A DNA stretch of 24,805 nt, taken from assembly GCA_017995695.1 (NCBI GenBank), contig JAGOIJ010000006.1, positions 1-24,805 on the forward strand. The letters run 5' to 3'. Below the pieces are notes generated by a model. It saw nothing but the letters and a program-made list of their open reading frames with translations, was not told where the DNA came from and searched no databases. The stretch comes from Candidatus Omnitrophota bacterium. Lineage in GTDB: Bacteria > Omnitrophota > Gorgyraeia > Gygaellales > Profunditerraquicolaceae. Every line of letters begins with the position of its first letter. Within the stretch, counting starts at the first letter, position 1. Position numbers and translations under genes: made by a program. Positions 14,247 to 22,504 of the stretch are shown here, piece after piece.

Positions 14247-15479
14247 TTGAAACCACTCAAAGCTAAACTATCAGAATTGCCGAATACGCCCGGGGTCTAT
14301 CTGTTTAAAGATGCCCAGGGCACGATTATTTACATCGGCAAGGCCAAGTCGCTGAAGAAGCGCGTCTCTTCCTATTTTAATCGGGCGCTCGATACCAAAA
14401 CTCAGATTATGGTTGCTAAGATTGCCGATCTTGAATATCGGCTGTGCCGCACTGAATCATTAGCGCTTTTGCTTGAGGCCGCTTTGATCCACCAATACAT
14501 CCCCAAGTACAATATTTCGTTGCGCGATGATAAAAGTTTCCCCTTGATTAAGATTACTAACGAAGATTTTCCTCGGGTTTGCGTAACACGCAAGAAAGAA
14601 AACGACGGGGCGCGTTATATTGGTCCTTTTACCAGCGCTCAATTGCTACGCGAAGCTTTGCTGATTCTGCGCAGGTATTTTCCGTATCGTTCCTGCAACG
14701 TTATGCCTGATAAAGCGTGTATATATTATCAGATTGGGCTTTCTCCTGCTCCGTGTATTGGCAAGATTACGCAGGAGGAATACGCAAAGACTATCAAGAA
14801 GATTATTTTATTTTTAGAGGGGAAAACCGATGTATTAGTAAAAGAATTAACTAAGGAGATGCTTAATAAGGCAAAGGATCATGAGTTTGAAGCAGCGGCC
14901 CAGATACGAGATAAAATAGCTGCGCTTAGTTCTATCAGCGCAAATCGCATTGGGTTCGACAGCCATATTGAGGAAGAAGGCCTGCAAAGATTATTGCGTC
15001 TGAAGCGGCTACCTGAACGCATCGAGGCTTTCGACATTTCTAATATTTCAGGCAAAGAGGCATGTGGTTCTATGGTGAGTTTTATCAAGGGCGTCCCCGA
15101 TAAAGATAACTACCGTCGTTTCCGTATTAAGCGTGTCCGGGGGATCGATGACTATGGCATGATCAGAGAAGTGGTTTCCCGGCGTTATCAAAGGGTCGTG
15201 CGGGAAGGCATACAAAAACCTGATCTCATTTTAATTGATGGGGGCATGGCGCACCTTTCGGTTGCCAAACAAGAGCTAGATGCGCTCGGATTATCAATAC
15301 CAATGATCAGCATTGCTAAGGGCCAGGAGCATGTGTATGTCACCACGCGCAAGCGGCCGATCAGTTTCTTAAGCGACACCCCGGCATTAAATCTCATTCG
15401 CCGTATCCGCGATGAAGCGCACCGGTTTGCTGTAGCGTATCATCATATTTTAAGAAGGAAGAAAGTTATCGGTACATAA
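14247..15479 (+). CDS. uvrC: UvrC-type excinuclease subunit, short form without the C-terminal HhH domain
   Basis: 410 residues against about 600 for typical UvrC. TTG start, with AAGGGA 8 nt upstream. The GIY-YIG nuclease (about 12-95) has GVYLFKD, IIYIGKAKSLKKRV and the metal-binding Glu of LLLEAALI. The Cys cluster region holds Cys150, Cys158 and Cys170, but the third expected ligand is Ser166. The UVR motif for UvrB contact is LNKAKDHEFEAAAQIRDKIAAL (about 206). The RNase H-like nuclease keeps its catalytic triad: Asp in AFDISNISG, Asp in ILIDGG and His in DEAHRFA. The linker before this domain is shortened and the protein ends at once after it, lacking the tandem HhH DNA-binding domain. 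It works with UvrAB in nucleotide-excision repair. ogt begins 2 nt after the stop. Confidence 0.9.
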   Translation: MKPLKAKLSELPNTPGVYLFKDAQGTIIYIGKAKSLKKRVSSYFNRALDTKTQIMVAKIADLEYRLCRTESLALLLEAALIHQYIPKYNISLRDDKSFPLIKITNEDFPRVCVTRKKENDGARYIGPFTSAQLLREALLILRRYFPYRSCNVMPDKACIYYQIGLSPAPCIGKITQEEYAKTIKKIILFLEGKTDVLVKELTKEMLNKAKDHEFEAAAQIRDKIAALSSISANRIGFDSHIEEEGLQRLLRLKRLPERIEAFDISNISGKEACGSMVSFIKGVPDKDNYRRFRIKRVRGIDDYGMIREVVSRRYQRVVREGIQKPDLILIDGGMAHLSVAKQELDALGLSIPMISIAKGQEHVYVTTRKRPISFLSDTPALNLIRRIRDEAHRFAVAYHHILRRKKVIGT

Positions 15480-15481
15480 CC

Positions 15482-15754
15482 ATGACTCCTTTTGCAAAGA
15501 AAGTTTACCGGGTAGTGCTTAGCATCCCCCTCGGTGAGGTGCGCACCTACCAGTGGGTTGCCCGGCGGGCTGGTAATCCCAGGGCCCACCGCGCTGTTGG
15601 CAGCATTTTGAAAAAGAACCCCTATCCGTTATTGATCCCCTGCCACAGGGTTGTAAAAAGCAATGGTGATAACGGAGAGTATGCGTACGGCGGTAAGCGG
15701 GTTAAGCAGGGGCTTTTAAATCTAGAAAGACAAATTAAAGATTTAATGTTATAA
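15482..15754 (+). CDS. ogt: O6-alkylguanine-DNA alkyltransferase, minimal C-terminal domain
   Basis: 90 residues, only the DNA-binding/alkyl-transfer domain. It carries the winged-helix start FAKKVYRVVLSIPLGEVRTY, the arginine-finger region RAVGSILKKNPYPLLIP, and the acceptor cysteine in PCHRV. Cys rather than Trp at that site argues for a real alkyltransferase rather than an alkyltransferase-like (ATL) protein, although its size is like ATLs, which hand bulky alkyl lesions to nucleotide-excision repair. The variable N-terminal domain of Ogt/Ada is missing. It lies 2 nt behind uvrC, so two repair genes are translated together. Confidence 0.88.
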   Translation: MTPFAKKVYRVVLSIPLGEVRTYQWVARRAGNPRAHRAVGSILKKNPYPLLIPCHRVVKSNGDNGEYAYGGKRVKQGLLNLERQIKDLML

Positions 15755-15755
15755 T
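15727..15755 (+). promoter_or_regulatory. Promoter for pilT, within the end of ogt
   Basis: Consensus TATAAT (15750-15755) preceded by TGT (extended -10), with a weak AAGACA (15727-15732) 17 nt upstream. It spans the ogt stop codon. AGGAGG (15765-15770) then precedes pilT ATG 15776 by 5 nt. Confidence 0.6.
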
Positions 15756-15775
15756 ACGTGCCGTAGGAGGATTCC

Positions 15776-16849
15776 ATGAATATACGAGAGTTGTTAAAAG
15801 AAATGGTTGATCGCGACGCCTCGGACTTGTTTTATCGCGCCGGAGGCATTCCCCGCTTAAGGTTGGATGGCAAAATCATCCCGGTCGGGGATAAGGAGTT
15901 AAGTATTGATGAGGTGATGCGTTCAGTGGAGGACATTACCACTCCTCACCAGAAAGAAATCTTTAAGAACAACCTGGATATTGATTTTGCGCTTTACCTG
16001 GAGGAATTAAAGCATCGTTTCCGCGTGAGTGTGTTTAAGCAGCGCAATTGGCCTTCCATCGTTATCCGTAATATTCATAGCTTTGTTCCTGATTTTGAGA
16101 CCTTGAATCTGCCCGCCGAGGTTTTGCGTAAGCTTTGCCTTGAGAAGCGAGGTTTAGTATTATTAACCGGTTCAACCGGAAGCGGCAAATCTACAACTAT
16201 CGCCGCGATGATCCAATATATTAATGACGCCTCCTATCGGCATATTCTTACGGTTGAGGAACCTATTGAATATACCTTTAAAGATAAAAATTGTTTGATT
16301 AATCAACGCGAGCTGGGTTTAGATGTCGCATCTTACGCTTCTGCCTTAAGGGCATTTGCCTTGCAGAGTCCGGATGTTATCTTTATCGGCAATATCCGCG
16401 ACCATGAGACCATGTCAGCAGCCTTAACAGCGGCAGAGACAGGGGTATTAGTGTTAAGCACGCTGCATACGATTAACGCCAGCCAGACCGTTGAGAGAGT
16501 CACTAATTTCTTCCCTCCGCATCAGCATCCGCAGGTTAGATCTCAGCTTTCGTATCTTTTAAAAGGTGTTATCTCCTTGCGCCTTATGCCCTATAAGGAT
16601 AAGGCCGGCCGCATTCCTGCGTGTGAAGCGATGTTGTTGACGCCGACGATCAGCCGTCTCATCCGTGAAGGCAAAACCTGGGAGATACCTCAATTTATCG
16701 AGGATGGCACGATCTTTGGTTTGCAATCATTTAATCAGTCACTTTTGAAGCTTGTGAAAGAAGGCAAGGTATCCGAAGACGATGCGTTGAACGCCGCTGA
16801 TAATAAGGAAGATTTCTTGTTGGCGCTTCGCGGCATCAGGAAGACTTAA
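15776..16849 (+). CDS. pilT: PilT-type twitching-motility ATPase with altered Walker B
   Basis: 357 residues, PilT/PilU family length. An N-terminal PAS-like domain (about 1-100) is followed by the RecA-like ATPase: Walker A GSTGSGKST (132-140), Asp-box region ILTVEEPIEY (about 160), Walker B VIFIGNIRDHETM (about 201-213) and His box STLHTINASQTVERV (about 223). The catalytic glutamate expected in G-E-(M/I)-RD is Asn206 (codon AAT at 16391). PilT hexamers pull type IV pili back at the inner-membrane base. No other pilus genes are in the window. PilU-like accessory retraction ATPase is a fair alternative. A strong ribosome site and its own promoter precede it; prfB follows after 13 nt. Confidence 0.92.
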   Translation: MNIRELLKEMVDRDASDLFYRAGGIPRLRLDGKIIPVGDKELSIDEVMRSVEDITTPHQKEIFKNNLDIDFALYLEELKHRFRVSVFKQRNWPSIVIRNIHSFVPDFETLNLPAEVLRKLCLEKRGLVLLTGSTGSGKSTTIAAMIQYINDASYRHILTVEEPIEYTFKDKNCLINQRELGLDVASYASALRAFALQSPDVIFIGNIRDHETMSAALTAAETGVLVLSTLHTINASQTVERVTNFFPPHQHPQVRSQLSYLLKGVISLRLMPYKDKAGRIPACEAMLLTPTISRLIREGKTWEIPQFIEDGTIFGLQSFNQSLLKLVKEGKVSEDDALNAADNKEDFLLALRGIRKT

Positions 16850-16862
16850 CAACGGAGTTTAC

Positions 16863-17967
16863 ATGTTAGCAGATATTCATAGCACACTTTCCAGTATTGA
16901 AGCCCGCCTCGAAAACGTTCGGGGGTATCTTTGACCTAGAAGATAAAAAGAAACAGATCCAGTCTCTCTCCGCTTTAATGTCTGAACCCGGTTTTTGGGA
17001 TTCCGCAGATGCCTCGACAAAGATTGTTAAGCAGCTAAAGGTGTTGCGCGCTGCGGTTGAGCCTTGGGAGAGCGCATTCAAAAAGTATCAAGAGTTCAAA
17101 GAGCTGGCGAGTCTTAGTAGCGATCAAGATAAGGATTTGATTGCCGATCTTACGCGTAGCGTTGAACAACTTGCGCTGGAAACTGATCGGCTTGAGTTCG
17201 TGACGCTTTTTAGCGGTGAATTTGACAGTAATAATGCCATTGTGAGTATTAATGCCGGAGCAGGTGGGACAGAATCGTGTGATTGGGTTGGCATGCTCCT
17301 GCGGATGTATAACCGCTATGCCGATACGAGGGGCTGGCAGGTAAAAACTATTGATATTCTTCCTGGTGAAGAAGCTGGCGTGAAGAATGTCACTTTCTTT
17401 GTTGAAGGCGATTACGCCTATGGGTATCTGAAGGCCGAACGCGGCGTGCATCGTCTGGTGCGCATTTCTCCGTTCGATGCTAACAAAAGAAGACATACGT
17501 CGTTTGCCTCCGTTGATGTGATCCCTGAAGTTGAAGATGCGCTTGAGTTTGTTATTGAGGAAAAAGATTTACGGATAGACGTGTATCGCTCAAAAGGCGC
17601 AGGTGGCCAGAGCGTGAATACGACCGATTCCGCAGTGCGTATCACGCATCTTCCTACGGGGATTGTCGCGCAGTGCCAGAATGAGCGATCGCAATATCAA
17701 AATAAGCAGACTGCGATGAAGATTCTGAAGGCGCGCTTGTTTGAGCTGGAACAGAAGAAAAAGGAAGAATCGCTACAACAGCATTACGGAGGGGATAAGA
17801 AAAAGATTGAATGGGGCAGTCAGATTCGCTCCTACGTGTTGCATCCTTATACCATGGTTAAGGATCATCGCACCGAGCATGAAACCGGGGATGCTAATAG
17901 CGTGCTTGATGGTAAAATCGATGCGTTTATTGAAACATATTTAAAGTTTACCGCTACAAAGAAATAG
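16863..17967 (+). CDS. prfB: Peptide chain release factor 2, with programmed +1 frameshift
   Basis: A 23-codon leader frame starts at ATG 16863 (GGAG at 16854-16857) and ends at TGA 16932-16934. Its end reads CGG GGG TAT CTT TGA C, the classic RF2 frameshift site with an internal SD-like G-run and the CTT slip codon. After a +1 shift translation continues from 16933 (GAC) to the stop at 17965-17967, giving 367 residues, the normal RF2 size. The RF2 recognition motif SPF is at 202-204 and the catalytic GGQ at 247-249. RF2 ends translation at TGA and TAA; low RF2 favours the shift, so the gene regulates itself. It lies between pilT and secA. Confidence 0.97.
16923..16935 (+). other. RF2 programmed +1 frameshift site
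   Basis: GGG TAT CTT TGA C, preceded by CGG (CGGGGG in total). The first stop is TGA at 16932; shifting one base puts GAC in frame and restores the full RF2 sequence. Near-identical to the well-studied E. coli site. Confidence 0.96.
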
Positions 17968-17990
17968 TGTAACTATTATTTCCATTTACT

Positions 17991-20924
17991 ATGCTAGGAT
18001 TCATTAAAAAAAGTTTCTTACAGCAAAAGCAAAACGCTATCAGGAAGAAATATCCTGGAGTGAATATCGCGTTGCACCTTGATATGCCCAGTCCTTCTCA
18101 GGATGCCATGGTTGCGGCGGGGCGCATTGTGCAGCAGGTGAATAATTTTGAGCCGACGCTGGCCAAGCTTTCAGATGCAGAATTGCGTGAGAAAACTCAA
18201 GGGTTTAAGAAGTTGATAGCGGATAAAGCCAAAGAGATAGAGGCGGATGTGCTAGAGCTAGAGAATGCTTTGTTGCAGGTAAGCATTCCTGAAGAGAAAA
18301 ACAAGCTGCGTGAGAAGTTAAAGCTTACCCGCAACAGGGTTTTTGAAGCCGTGCTTCCTGAAGCTTTTGCGGTGGTGCGGGAGGCTTCCCGACGCACGAT
18401 TGGCTTGCGGCATTTTGATGTGCAGATTGCTGGCGGGCTGGTATTGCATGAGGGCCAGATTGCTGAAATGGCAACAGGTGAAGGCAAAACCCTGGTTGCG
18501 ACATTGCCGGTGTATCTTAACGCATTATTGGGTATGGGCGTGCACGTAGTTACGGTTAACGATTATCTTGCGCGCCGCGACCGTGATTGGATGGGGCCGA
18601 TTTATGAATTTCTAGGATTAAGCGTGGGGGTCATCCAACATGAAATGTCAGATGAACAGAGAAAACTTGCGTATTCCTGCGATATCACCTATGGCACCAA
18701 TAATGAATTTGGTTTCGATTATCTGCGCGATAATATGAAGTATAGCGTTGAGGATTTGGTGCAGCGCCCGTTTTATTTTGCCATTGTTGATGAGGTTGAC
18801 TCAATCCTCATCGACGAAGCGCGCACGCCTTTAATTATTTCCGGGCCAGCTGAAGAATCAACTGATAAGTATTATGTGGTCGATAAGCTGGTGCCGCGCT
18901 TAAAAGGGCGCATGATCTTGGAAAAAGATGAGATCGAGGCAAAGCATCGGGGTGAAGATCTTTCTAAGGGCTATGATTATATCGTTGATGAAAAAGCGCA
19001 CACCGCCTACCTTACTGAGAGTGGCGAAAGCAAGGTTTGTTCCTTATTAAATATTGCCAGTCTCCATGATATGGAAACGATGGAGTGGCGTCATCATATG
19101 ATTCAAGCGCTGCGAGCCCACGGTTTATACAAAAAAGACGTTGATTACGTGGTGAAGGATGGGCAGGTTATCATTGTTGATGAGTTTACCGGCCGCATGA
19201 TGCCGGGCCGGCGTTGGTCTGATGGATTGCATCAGGCGGTGGAGGCAAAGGAGGGAATCAAGATCGAACGGGAAAATCAGACCCTGGCAACGGTCACCTT
19301 CCAGAATTATTTTCGCATGTATGAAAAACTCGCGGGAATGACTGGCACAGCCTTTACCGAGGCTAATGAATTCAAGAGCATATATCAGCTTGATGTTGTT
19401 GTTATCCCCACTAACCGTCCGTTGATCCGCGCAAATTACCCCGATCGTGTTTATAAGACTGAGAGGGAAAAGTTTAATGCCGTGGTTGAAGAGATCGCTC
19501 AGTTGTATGAGGATGGTAAACCGGTTTTGGTTGGGACGATCTCCATTGAGAAATCCGAGCATCTGGCGAACTTGCTTAAGCGCCGGGGCATCGTCCATCA
19601 AGTGCTTAATGCAAAATATCATGAAATGGAAGCGACCATCGTGGCCCAGGCAGGCCGTTTCAAAGCAGTGACGATTGCGACAAACATGGCAGGCAGAGGA
19701 ACAGATATTTTGTTGGGAGGCAATCCAGATTTTATCGCAAAATCGCTGTTGCGTCAAAAGGCTGCAAATGACCAGTCAAATCCGCAGGAAGAATATAAAG
19801 CGCTGCTTGAAAAGTACAAGCGAGAGACGGTTCTTGAGCATGACAAGGTTGTTGCCTTGGGTGGTTTACACGTCTTGGGGACTGAGCGCCATGAGGCTAG
19901 ACGCATCGATAATCAGCTGCGCGGCCGTTCTGGTAGACAGGGAGATCCAGGCTCTTCGCGGTTTTATGTTTCGCTTGAAGATGAGCTTATGCGTTTGTTT
20001 GGCTCGGACCGATTAGTCGGCATGATGGATAGATTGGGTCTTGAGGAAGGGCAGGTTATTGAGCATCCATGGATTACAAAATCAATTGAGGTGGCCCAGC
20101 GGCGCGTTGAGCAGCACAATTTTGAAATCAGAAAACAGCTTCTTGAATACGATAATGTCATGAATAAGCAGCGTGAAGTAGTGTATAGCCAACGCAAAGA
20201 TATCCTGGAAGGTGTTTCGCTTGCAGAAAGCATCAAAGAAATAATTGAAGCAATCTGTAACGCTATGGTTGATAGCTTTTGTCATGAGCGCATAGGCCAA
20301 GAGGAATGGGATATGCCTGGCTTGTCTGCGGCAGTAAAAGCAAAATTTAATACTGATCTTGCAATCCAAGAACTAGAAAAAGGCAGCGTTCAAGAGATCA
20401 AAGAAGCCATAATTAATAATGTGACTAAAACATATGAGGAAAAAGAGCGCGCTATTGGCACGGATATGATGCGCAATCTTGAGCGCATGATTTATCTTCA
20501 GATCATCGATGCTAAGTGGAAGGATCATCTGTATGCTATGGATAATTTACGCGAGGGTATTGGGCTGCGCGCCTATGGCCAACGCGATCCATTGCTCGAA
20601 TATAAGCGCGAAGGGTTTGAGATGTTTAGCCAAATGATCGCCGGCATAGATGAAGACGCGATAGAGTTGATATTCCGATTGCAGCAACCGCGTCCAGACC
20701 GTTTTAAAGGTGTGTTTAACGTCGCTGGCCAAGAATTTGTCCACCCGGAAGTTGCTAAGCCCCGCCGGGTAGAAGAAAGCGCGTTATCTTCTGATGCGCC
20801 GCCGCGTAATCCTCCTCAACCTCCTCAGAATACTCCGCAGGTTTCTTCAGGACCGAAAGTAGGCCGTAATGATCCGTGTCCGTGCGGATCAGGAAAAAAA
20901 TATAAGAAATGCCACGGCCAGTAG
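17991..20924 (+). CDS. secA: Preprotein translocase motor subunit SecA
   Basis: 977 residues. Walker A is ATGEGKT (161-167); then the VNDYLARRD and GTNNEFGFDYLRDNM motifs, Walker B VDEVDSILIDEARTPLIISGP (about 266), the preprotein cross-linking domain, the second ATPase domain with TNMAGRGTDILLGGNPDF and RGRSGRQGDPGSS, the helical scaffold with the IIDAKWKDHLYAMDNLREGI two-helix finger, a proline-rich linker, and the C-terminal zinc motif CPCGSGKKYKKCH. SecA drives export through SecYEG. The ATG has no ribosome site and lies 23 nt after prfB, implying coupling or unaided initiation. Confidence 0.98.
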   Translation: MLGFIKKSFLQQKQNAIRKKYPGVNIALHLDMPSPSQDAMVAAGRIVQQVNNFEPTLAKLSDAELREKTQGFKKLIADKAKEIEADVLELENALLQVSIPEEKNKLREKLKLTRNRVFEAVLPEAFAVVREASRRTIGLRHFDVQIAGGLVLHEGQIAEMATGEGKTLVATLPVYLNALLGMGVHVVTVNDYLARRDRDWMGPIYEFLGLSVGVIQHEMSDEQRKLAYSCDITYGTNNEFGFDYLRDNMKYSVEDLVQRPFYFAIVDEVDSILIDEARTPLIISGPAEESTDKYYVVDKLVPRLKGRMILEKDEIEAKHRGEDLSKGYDYIVDEKAHTAYLTESGESKVCSLLNIASLHDMETMEWRHHMIQALRAHGLYKKDVDYVVKDGQVIIVDEFTGRMMPGRRWSDGLHQAVEAKEGIKIERENQTLATVTFQNYFRMYEKLAGMTGTAFTEANEFKSIYQLDVVVIPTNRPLIRANYPDRVYKTEREKFNAVVEEIAQLYEDGKPVLVGTISIEKSEHLANLLKRRGIVHQVLNAKYHEMEATIVAQAGRFKAVTIATNMAGRGTDILLGGNPDFIAKSLLRQKAANDQSNPQEEYKALLEKYKRETVLEHDKVVALGGLHVLGTERHEARRIDNQLRGRSGRQGDPGSSRFYVSLEDELMRLFGSDRLVGMMDRLGLEEGQVIEHPWITKSIEVAQRRVEQHNFEIRKQLLEYDNVMNKQREVVYSQRKDILEGVSLAESIKEIIEAICNAMVDSFCHERIGQEEWDMPGLSAAVKAKFNTDLAIQELEKGSVQEIKEAIINNVTKTYEEKERAIGTDMMRNLERMIYLQIIDAKWKDHLYAMDNLREGIGLRAYGQRDPLLEYKREGFEMFSQMIAGIDEDAIELIFRLQQPRPDRFKGVFNVAGQEFVHPEVAKPRRVEESALSSDAPPRNPPQPPQNTPQVSSGPKVGRNDPCPCGSGKKYKKCHGQ

Positions 20925-20986
20925 AAAAGTCACCACGTCAGTGCGCAGCGAAGCGAAGTCTCTTGGAAGGGGACCCGTCACCAATT

Positions 20987-22504
20987 ATGCGGTTGATATT
21001 AAGCATTATTGCAGGGATTCTTTTGGCAGCACCGTTTGCGAACGGGTGGCTATGGATAGGCGCGTGGGTTGGGTTTGTTCCGTTGTGCTTCGCGCTGCGG
21101 GGGCAGTCTTTTTGGCGCGCGTTGGTATTATCATATCTTTGTGGGGTGGTGTTTTGGGCCTGCGCTATCTATTGGCTGGTGCATGTAACGCTTGCCGGCA
21201 CCATCGTCTTAATTTTGTATCTTTCACTCTATTTCGGCATCGCCGGTCTTTTCTTTAGGTTTTCCTCAATACTCAATACACAATACTCAATACTTTTTAT
21301 CCCTGCTGTATGGGTTGTGCTCGAATATACCCGTAGCTATTTCCTCACTGGTTTCCCTTGGGCGCTCTTAGGTTACTCGCAATATAAAAATCTGCCCGTT
21401 ATTCAGATTGCAGATCTGACCGGTGCATGGGGGGTTTCGTTTGCGGTGGTGATGGTTAATGTTGCTTTGTACGTAGCTGTCAGTTGTCGAGCTTCAGCTT
21501 TCAGCAGATTCAAAAGATTGTTCGTTCCCGTATTGTTATTGGTGGTTACGCTGGGGTATGGTTATTACAGTATGAGCTCAATACACAATACTCAATACTC
21601 ACGACAAACAAGAATAGCGCTTATACAGCCCAATATTCCTCAAGAAATGAAATGGAATCCTGCTGATCGTAGCTTGATCATGGAGCGGTTATCAAGCGTT
21701 TCGCAGGAAGCGGCAGAACGTAAGCCTAAGCTGGTTATCTGGCCTGAAGCGGCATTGCCGGTGGTCTTAGAAGAAGAGCCGGCGTATTTCATGCAGGCGC
21801 AGCATCTGGCGCAAGCAATGAGCGTCCCTATTTTGTTAGGAGCGGTAACGGCTAGAGAGGGACGTTATTACAACAGCGCCTTGCTTGTTTCTCCCGAAGG
21901 AACACTACGTAAGCGTTATGATAAGATTCATCTGGTTCCTTTTGGGGAGTATATTCCTATGCGCGAAACCTTTCCTTTCTTAGAAACAGTTGCTCCCATC
22001 GGCGATATTACTCCTGGCGATGACTTTACTATTTTTTCTATTCCTTCAACGCCTTTACTCAATACTCACGACTCAATACTCAATACTAACTTCTCCGTAC
22101 TGATATGTTTTGAGGATTTGTTTCCGGAGCTGTCGCGCGCGTTTGTGCAACGTGGCGCAGGATTCCTGGTTAATATCACTAATGACGCATGGTATAAGAA
22201 AAGCACCGCAGCCACTCAACATCTTATGGCTTCAGTATTCCGAGCGGTTGAAAATCGGGTATTTGTTGCGCGCGCTGCCAATACCGGCATTTCGGCGGTT
22301 ATCGCGCCAACGGGCGGGCTTGTTTCCCTAGTATCGGATAAAGCAGGCAACGCTATCTTTGTCCAAGGATTAAGTATATTTGATGTCACTTTGGTGGAAA
22401 ACGCCGGATCGTGGTATACAAAGAAAGGTGATTGGTTTGTAATTATTTGTGCATTTCTTTCGCTCTATGGTATAATAGCGCTCTTTAGAAAAAATGCACA
22501 ATGA
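20987..22504 (+). CDS. lnt: Apolipoprotein N-acyltransferase Lnt, with in-frame heptamer-repeat inserts
   Basis: 505 residues from ATG 20987; this start opens directly with the first membrane helix and follows GGAAGGGGA (20965-20973), whereas the frame's earlier ATG at 20909 overlaps secA. Six to seven N-terminal transmembrane helices precede a periplasmic nitrilase domain with the Glu254 (IWPEAALP), Lys313 (RYDKIHLVPFGE) and Cys374 (LICFEDLFPE) triad, and end in a last membrane helix. Lnt adds the third acyl chain to lipoproteins. Four stretches are unlike any Lnt and coincide with 7-nt repeats: about residues 93-103, 163-173, 197-207 and 358-367, the last six residues before the catalytic Cys. 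The frame stays open throughout, so the enzyme is probably functional. It overlaps the M23 gene by 4 nt. Confidence 0.95.
   Translation: MRLILSIIAGILLAAPFANGWLWIGAWVGFVPLCFALRGQSFWRALVLSYLCGVVFWACAIYWLVHVTLAGTIVLILYLSLYFGIAGLFFRFSSILNTQYSILFIPAVWVVLEYTRSYFLTGFPWALLGYSQYKNLPVIQIADLTGAWGVSFAVVMVNVALYVAVSCRASAFSRFKRLFVPVLLLVVTLGYGYYSMSSIHNTQYSRQTRIALIQPNIPQEMKWNPADRSLIMERLSSVSQEAAERKPKLVIWPEAALPVVLEEEPAYFMQAQHLAQAMSVPILLGAVTAREGRYYNSALLVSPEGTLRKRYDKIHLVPFGEYIPMRETFPFLETVAPIGDITPGDDFTIFSIPSTPLLNTHDSILNTNFSVLICFEDLFPELSRAFVQRGAGFLVNITNDAWYKKSTAATQHLMASVFRAVENRVFVARAANTGISAVIAPTGGLVSLVSDKAGNAIFVQGLSIFDVTLVENAGSWYTKKGDWFVIICAFLSLYGIIALFRKNAQ
21265..21293 (+). repeat. Heptanucleotide repeat, CTCAATA family, copy 1 (in lnt)
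   Basis: Four 7-mers, three CTCAATA and one CACAATA, plus a trailing C. Translated in lnt as SILNTQYSIL in a loop or helix end of the membrane domain (about residues 93-103). Confidence 0.9.
21475..21505 (+). repeat. Heptanucleotide repeat, AGCTTTC family (in lnt)
   Basis: Four degenerate 7-mers (AGCTGTC, AGTTGTC, GAGCTTC, AGCTTTC) plus AGC, encoding AVSCRASAFS at about residues 163-173, between two membrane helices of Lnt. More diverged than the CTCAATA copies. Confidence 0.65.
21577..21605 (+). repeat. Heptanucleotide repeat, CTCAATA family, copy 2 (in lnt)
   Basis: CTCAATA, CACAATA, CTCAATA, CTCACGA and a C. Translated as SIHNTQYSRQ in the linker between the membrane helices and the nitrilase domain (about residues 197-207). 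Confidence 0.9.
22058..22092 (+). repeat. Heptanucleotide repeat, CTCAATA family, copy 3 (in lnt)
   Basis: CTCAATA, CTCACGA, CTCAATA, CTCAATA and a diverged CTAACTT. Translated as LLNTHDSILNTNFS (about residues 357-370), a surface turn ending just before the strand with catalytic Cys374. Confidence 0.9.
22447..22476 (+). promoter_or_regulatory. Promoter for the M23 peptidase gene, inside the end of lnt
   Basis: Consensus TATAAT (22471-22476) with TGG before it (extended -10), and TTGTGC (22447-22452) 18 nt upstream. Transcription would start near 22483, about 18 nt before ATG 22501. It lies wholly within lnt coding sequence. Confidence 0.6.

Noticed and set aside
14247..15479. uvrC as a decaying pseudogene.
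   Set aside because: All catalytic residues are kept, the frame is open, a ribosome site precedes it and the next gene follows after 2 nt; a short functional form is more likely.
16863..16934. prfB as a pseudogene or selenocysteine gene because of the in-frame TGA.
   Set aside because: The sequence around the TGA is the well-known RF2 +1 frameshift signal and the rest of the protein is intact.
21265..22092. A CRISPR-like or minisatellite array in lnt.
   Set aside because: Units are 7 nt with no spacers of regular length, and the three arrays are hundreds of bases apart within one intact gene.
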